Shown: piece by piece, positions 7,261-9,038 of the stretch
How positions within the stretch are numbered: position 1 is the first letter of the stretch
Layout of the letters: the number at the start of each line of letters is the position of its first letter
From: an uncultured Collinsella sp.
Lineage (GTDB): Bacteria > Actinomycetota > Coriobacteriia > Coriobacteriales > Coriobacteriaceae
Length of the DNA: 9,038 nt
Direction of reading: 5' to 3'
Assembly (NCBI GenBank): GCA_900554465.1
Contig: USHF01000048.1
Location: 1-9,038 of the forward strand
The notes under the pieces: model-generated
Database searches by the model: none
Told to the model about the DNA's origin: nothing
The model's input: the letters and a program-made list of their open reading frames with translations, nothing else
Program-made: the position numbers and the translations under genes

Positions 7261-8280
7261 GTGTTTTTCTATACAACAGGAGATTTGCTCCAGTCCGATG
7301 CGGAAGCTCTTGTCAACACAGTAAACTGTGAAGGTTATATGGGAAAGGGAATCGCCTATCAATTTAAACTTAAATTTCCAAACAACAACAAAGACTATGT
7401 TAAGGCGTGTAAAAATGGTACACTACGTCCCGGAAAACTTCATGTTTATAAGGAAAGTGAAAAAATCATCATTAATTTCCCGACCAAAGATAAATGGCGT
7501 GAAAAATCACGAATGGAATATATTGAGGATGGATTGGATGCGCTTGTTTTACTAATAAAAGAACTCAACATAAAGAGTATAGCTATTCCACCGTTGGGAA
7601 GTGGTAATGGTGGTCTTATTTGGAATGACGTTAAGCAAGTTTTGGCAAAAAAACTAGAGGACACAGCCAAACAGGTAGCGATTTATATTTATGAGCCTTC
7701 TCGAAACTTTGCCACAACGCCAACACAGGAGCCAAAACTGAGCACATCAGCACTCGTGTTAATGGAATTAAAGGGGCATTTAAAAAAGTTTAACAGTCTT
7801 CGTTTGCAAAAAGCGGCGTATTTCATGGATTTGTTTTCCTCAAAAAAATATTTTCGTTTTGTTCCTCATAAATACGGTCCTTATGATCATTCCATTGATA
7901 TAGTTAGTAAGGGAATTCGTGAATTTCAGCAGTTTCATGGAACATCTTCTACAAAAGAAGCTGAGAAAATTCTATTTAATAAACTTACGAGTGAGTCGGT
8001 AAATAATACTTTACAAGCATTGCTCCCTTGGATCATAAAGTCTTGTGATTTTGTAAACTCTATTGAAACTGATCATGAACTAGAATGTTTGGCAACAATT
8101 TGTTTTCTAATTGAAAATTCAGGAGGCTTAACAGCAGAAGGAATTGTTTCCGGATTTAAGAATTGGTCTGAGGAAAAGGCAAAGAGGTTTACTGAACAAG
8201 AAATTATCGAGGGAATCCAAAAGTTATATATGCTTGGAGTTATAGAAAAAAATCTTGTAGGTTATAAACTTGCTGCATAA
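7261..8280 (+). CDS. darG: DarG-like antitoxin: macrodomain plus C-terminal toxin-binding domain
   Basis: DarG removes ADP-ribose from DNA through its macrodomain and also binds and inhibits DarT. The protein has 339 residues. The macrodomain spans about 1-150: TGDLLQSDAEALVNTVN (6-22, N19 and N22), GYMGKGIAYQFK (25-36), NFPTKDKWR (72-80, with the PTK lysine K76 near the position of the Thermus catalytic lysine) and IPPLGSGNGGLIW (109-121). After a short linker, the C-terminal part (about 160-339) holds LRLQKAAYFMDLF (180-192) and RFVPHKYGPYD (199-209). These resemble the SocA/Panacea-like antitoxin fold and known DarG C-termini. The start is GTG at 7261, seven bases after GGGAGGT. An in-frame GTG at 7252 lies inside that ribosome binding site and is rejected. 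It is co-transcribed with darT. A terminator hairpin for the opposite strand begins just after its stop. Confidence 0.9.
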   Translation: MFFYTTGDLLQSDAEALVNTVNCEGYMGKGIAYQFKLKFPNNNKDYVKACKNGTLRPGKLHVYKESEKIIINFPTKDKWREKSRMEYIEDGLDALVLLIKELNIKSIAIPPLGSGNGGLIWNDVKQVLAKKLEDTAKQVAIYIYEPSRNFATTPTQEPKLSTSALVLMELKGHLKKFNSLRLQKAAYFMDLFSSKKYFRFVPHKYGPYDHSIDIVSKGIREFQQFHGTSSTKEAEKILFNKLTSESVNNTLQALLPWIIKSCDFVNSIETDHELECLATICFLIENSGGLTAEGIVSGFKNWSEEKAKRFTEQEIIEGIQKLYMLGVIEKNLVGYKLAA

Positions 8281-8283
8281 AAC

Positions 8284-8316
8284 AAAAACAGGGTGCGCCC
8301 ACCCGGACGCACCCTG
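8284..8316 (-). terminator. Intrinsic terminator for the recombinase transcript
   Basis: On the minus strand CAGGGTGCG (8316-8308) pairs with CGCACCCTG (8297-8289) around a ten-base loop, then TTTTTG runs to the end of darG. It would stop minus-strand transcription before it reads antisense through darTG. On the plus strand the same hairpin has no T-tract. Confidence 0.75.
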
Positions 8317-8417
8317 CCAAAGACCACAGACGATAACGATATGTACAACAGGGAGTTCCCCAGAGCAGAGTTCCCATAAAACAGTATTTGCAAAAGTTCC
8401 CGAAATGGGGAAGATTT

Positions 8418-8446
8418 GGCGTGACTTCGGTCACGCCTTTTCTTTT
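8418..8446 (+). terminator. Intrinsic terminator of the darTG operon, overlapping the recombinase stop
   Basis: GGCGTGAC (8418-8425) pairs with GTCACGCC (8430-8437) around a stable TTCG loop. TTTTCTTTT follows on the plus strand. The stem contains the TGA stop of the recombinase gene on the other strand. It would end darTG transcription before it runs antisense through the recombinase. Confidence 0.75.
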
Positions 8447-9038
8447 GCTTCCAGTTCATCCAGAGGGATGTACCCCAGCCCATCGTACTTGATATGGATG
8501 TGCTGCACCCGCTTTCCGCTGGACTTATCCGGGGCATCTACATAGATAGCCGACACCAGTTCACGGAGAGCATAGGGAGTGAGTTCTTCAATATGAACGT
8601 ACTTGTGCGCTTTCTGGACGAATTTTTCAATATTCTCGATTTGCTGTTCCTGTACTTCGATTTCCTGTTGGATAGAGAGGGATTCCTCTTCCAGCTGCTT
8701 CTGTTCGGCATCGTAGCTCTGGCTCATCATGTCGAAGCGGTCATCGCTCAGCTTTCCATTGGCGTTGTCCTCGTAGATTTTCATGAACAGCCGTTTGAGG
8801 TCTACAATCCGCTTCTCATTCCGGGCAAGCTGCTTCTTCAGGACGGTCAGCTTTTCGCTGCTTTCCACACGAAGCTGCTCCTCCATGACCTTGCGGAAGT
8901 AGTTTTCATGACGGAGAATGTAGTCCGTCACCCGCTGAACATGACTCAGCACACGTCCTTCCAGAACCTTTACCCGGATGAAATGTCCCTTGCACTTGCT
9001 CCCGTTCTTCTTGTGCAGAGAGCAATCAAAGAAGTCTT
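8431..9038 (-). CDS. Large serine recombinase, C-terminal part (5' end beyond window)
   Basis: Large serine recombinases integrate and excise mobile elements at short attachment sites. Only the last 201 residues are visible, in frame from 9036 to TGA at 8431; the catalytic resolvase domain lies outside the window. The visible start, DFFDCSLHKKNGSKCKGHFIR, is the end of the zinc-ribbon domain (C5 and C15 of the visible part). A long charged coiled-coil-like stretch (about 45-145) follows, and then the C-terminal segment YALRELVSAIYVDAP...IHIKYDGLGYIPLDEL. That ending is typical of the DUF4368-type recombinases of Clostridia integrative elements (TnpX/Tn1549-like relatives). A start at the internal GTG 8952 is an artefact of truncation. 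It converges on darTG, and each unit has a terminator facing the other. A recombinase of this kind usually lies near one end of its element. Confidence 0.88.
   Translation of the reverse strand, partial: DFFDCSLHKKNGSKCKGHFIRVKVLEGRVLSHVQRVTDYILRHENYFRKVMEEQLRVESSEKLTVLKKQLARNEKRIVDLKRLFMKIYEDNANGKLSDDRFDMMSQSYDAEQKQLEEESLSIQQEIEVQEQQIENIEKFVQKAHKYVHIEELTPYALRELVSAIYVDAPDKSSGKRVQHIHIKYDGLGYIPLDELEAKEKA

Larger units (their letters stand above)
6330..9038. mobile_element. Putative integrated element carrying darTG and a serine recombinase
   Basis: Three things point to acquired DNA: a large serine recombinase of the integrative-element type at the right, an AT-rich toxin-antitoxin operon unlike the flanking genes in composition, and the position just after a terminator pair that closes a native gene. 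The left limit is approximate, and the right limit is outside the window. An alternative is that the element ends between 8281 and 8430, next to the recombinase stop, with the toxin-antitoxin operon a separate, earlier acquisition. Confidence 0.5.

Noticed and set aside
8431..8952. 173-residue protein starting at GTG 8952
   Set aside because: The frame continues upstream to the window edge with zinc-ribbon recombinase sequence, so this is an internal codon of a larger gene.

Overview
The window is the end of a draft assembly from a GC-rich bacterium. Positions 1-36 are not genomic: positions 4-36 match the Illumina Nextera read-1 adapter and end in the Tn5 mosaic end. The left edge is therefore a library or assembly boundary. 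Gene content, strong G/C third-position bias and a transcription-attenuating T-box before ileS fit a gut actinobacterium of the Coriobacteriia, perhaps Collinsella. That is inference; no rRNA or other marker gene is present.

Positions 37-6325 look like native chromosome. On the minus strand lie a 5' portion of an adenine deaminase gene (ade, 37-1325), with an intrinsic terminator just before its ribosome binding site, and then a 509-base intergenic region rich in palindromes. Next is a complete isoleucyl-tRNA synthetase gene (ileS, 1835-4636, GTG start). Its leader (about 4681-4980) is a T-box riboswitch with an AUC (isoleucine) specifier, an antiterminator and a competing terminator. Facing the other way is an iron-type alcohol/glycerol dehydrogenase family gene (5124-6206), followed by two tandem intrinsic terminators.

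From roughly 6330 the character changes, and from about 6520 to 8280 the DNA is markedly AT-rich. Here a near-consensus promoter drives a two-gene operon. The first gene is a DarT-like DNA ADP-ribosyltransferase toxin (6628-7239). The second is a DarG-like antitoxin with an N-terminal macrodomain (7261-8280). In this known toxin-antitoxin and anti-phage family, DarT modifies single-stranded DNA, and DarG both removes the modification and binds the toxin.

Converging on this operon from the right is the C-terminal part of a large serine recombinase (8431-9038, minus strand, 5' end outside the window). It is of the type that moves integrative elements in gut Firmicutes. The simplest reading is that a defence/toxin-antitoxin cargo sits beside the recombinase at one end of an integrated element, inserted downstream of the dehydrogenase gene. 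The exact element boundary cannot be seen.
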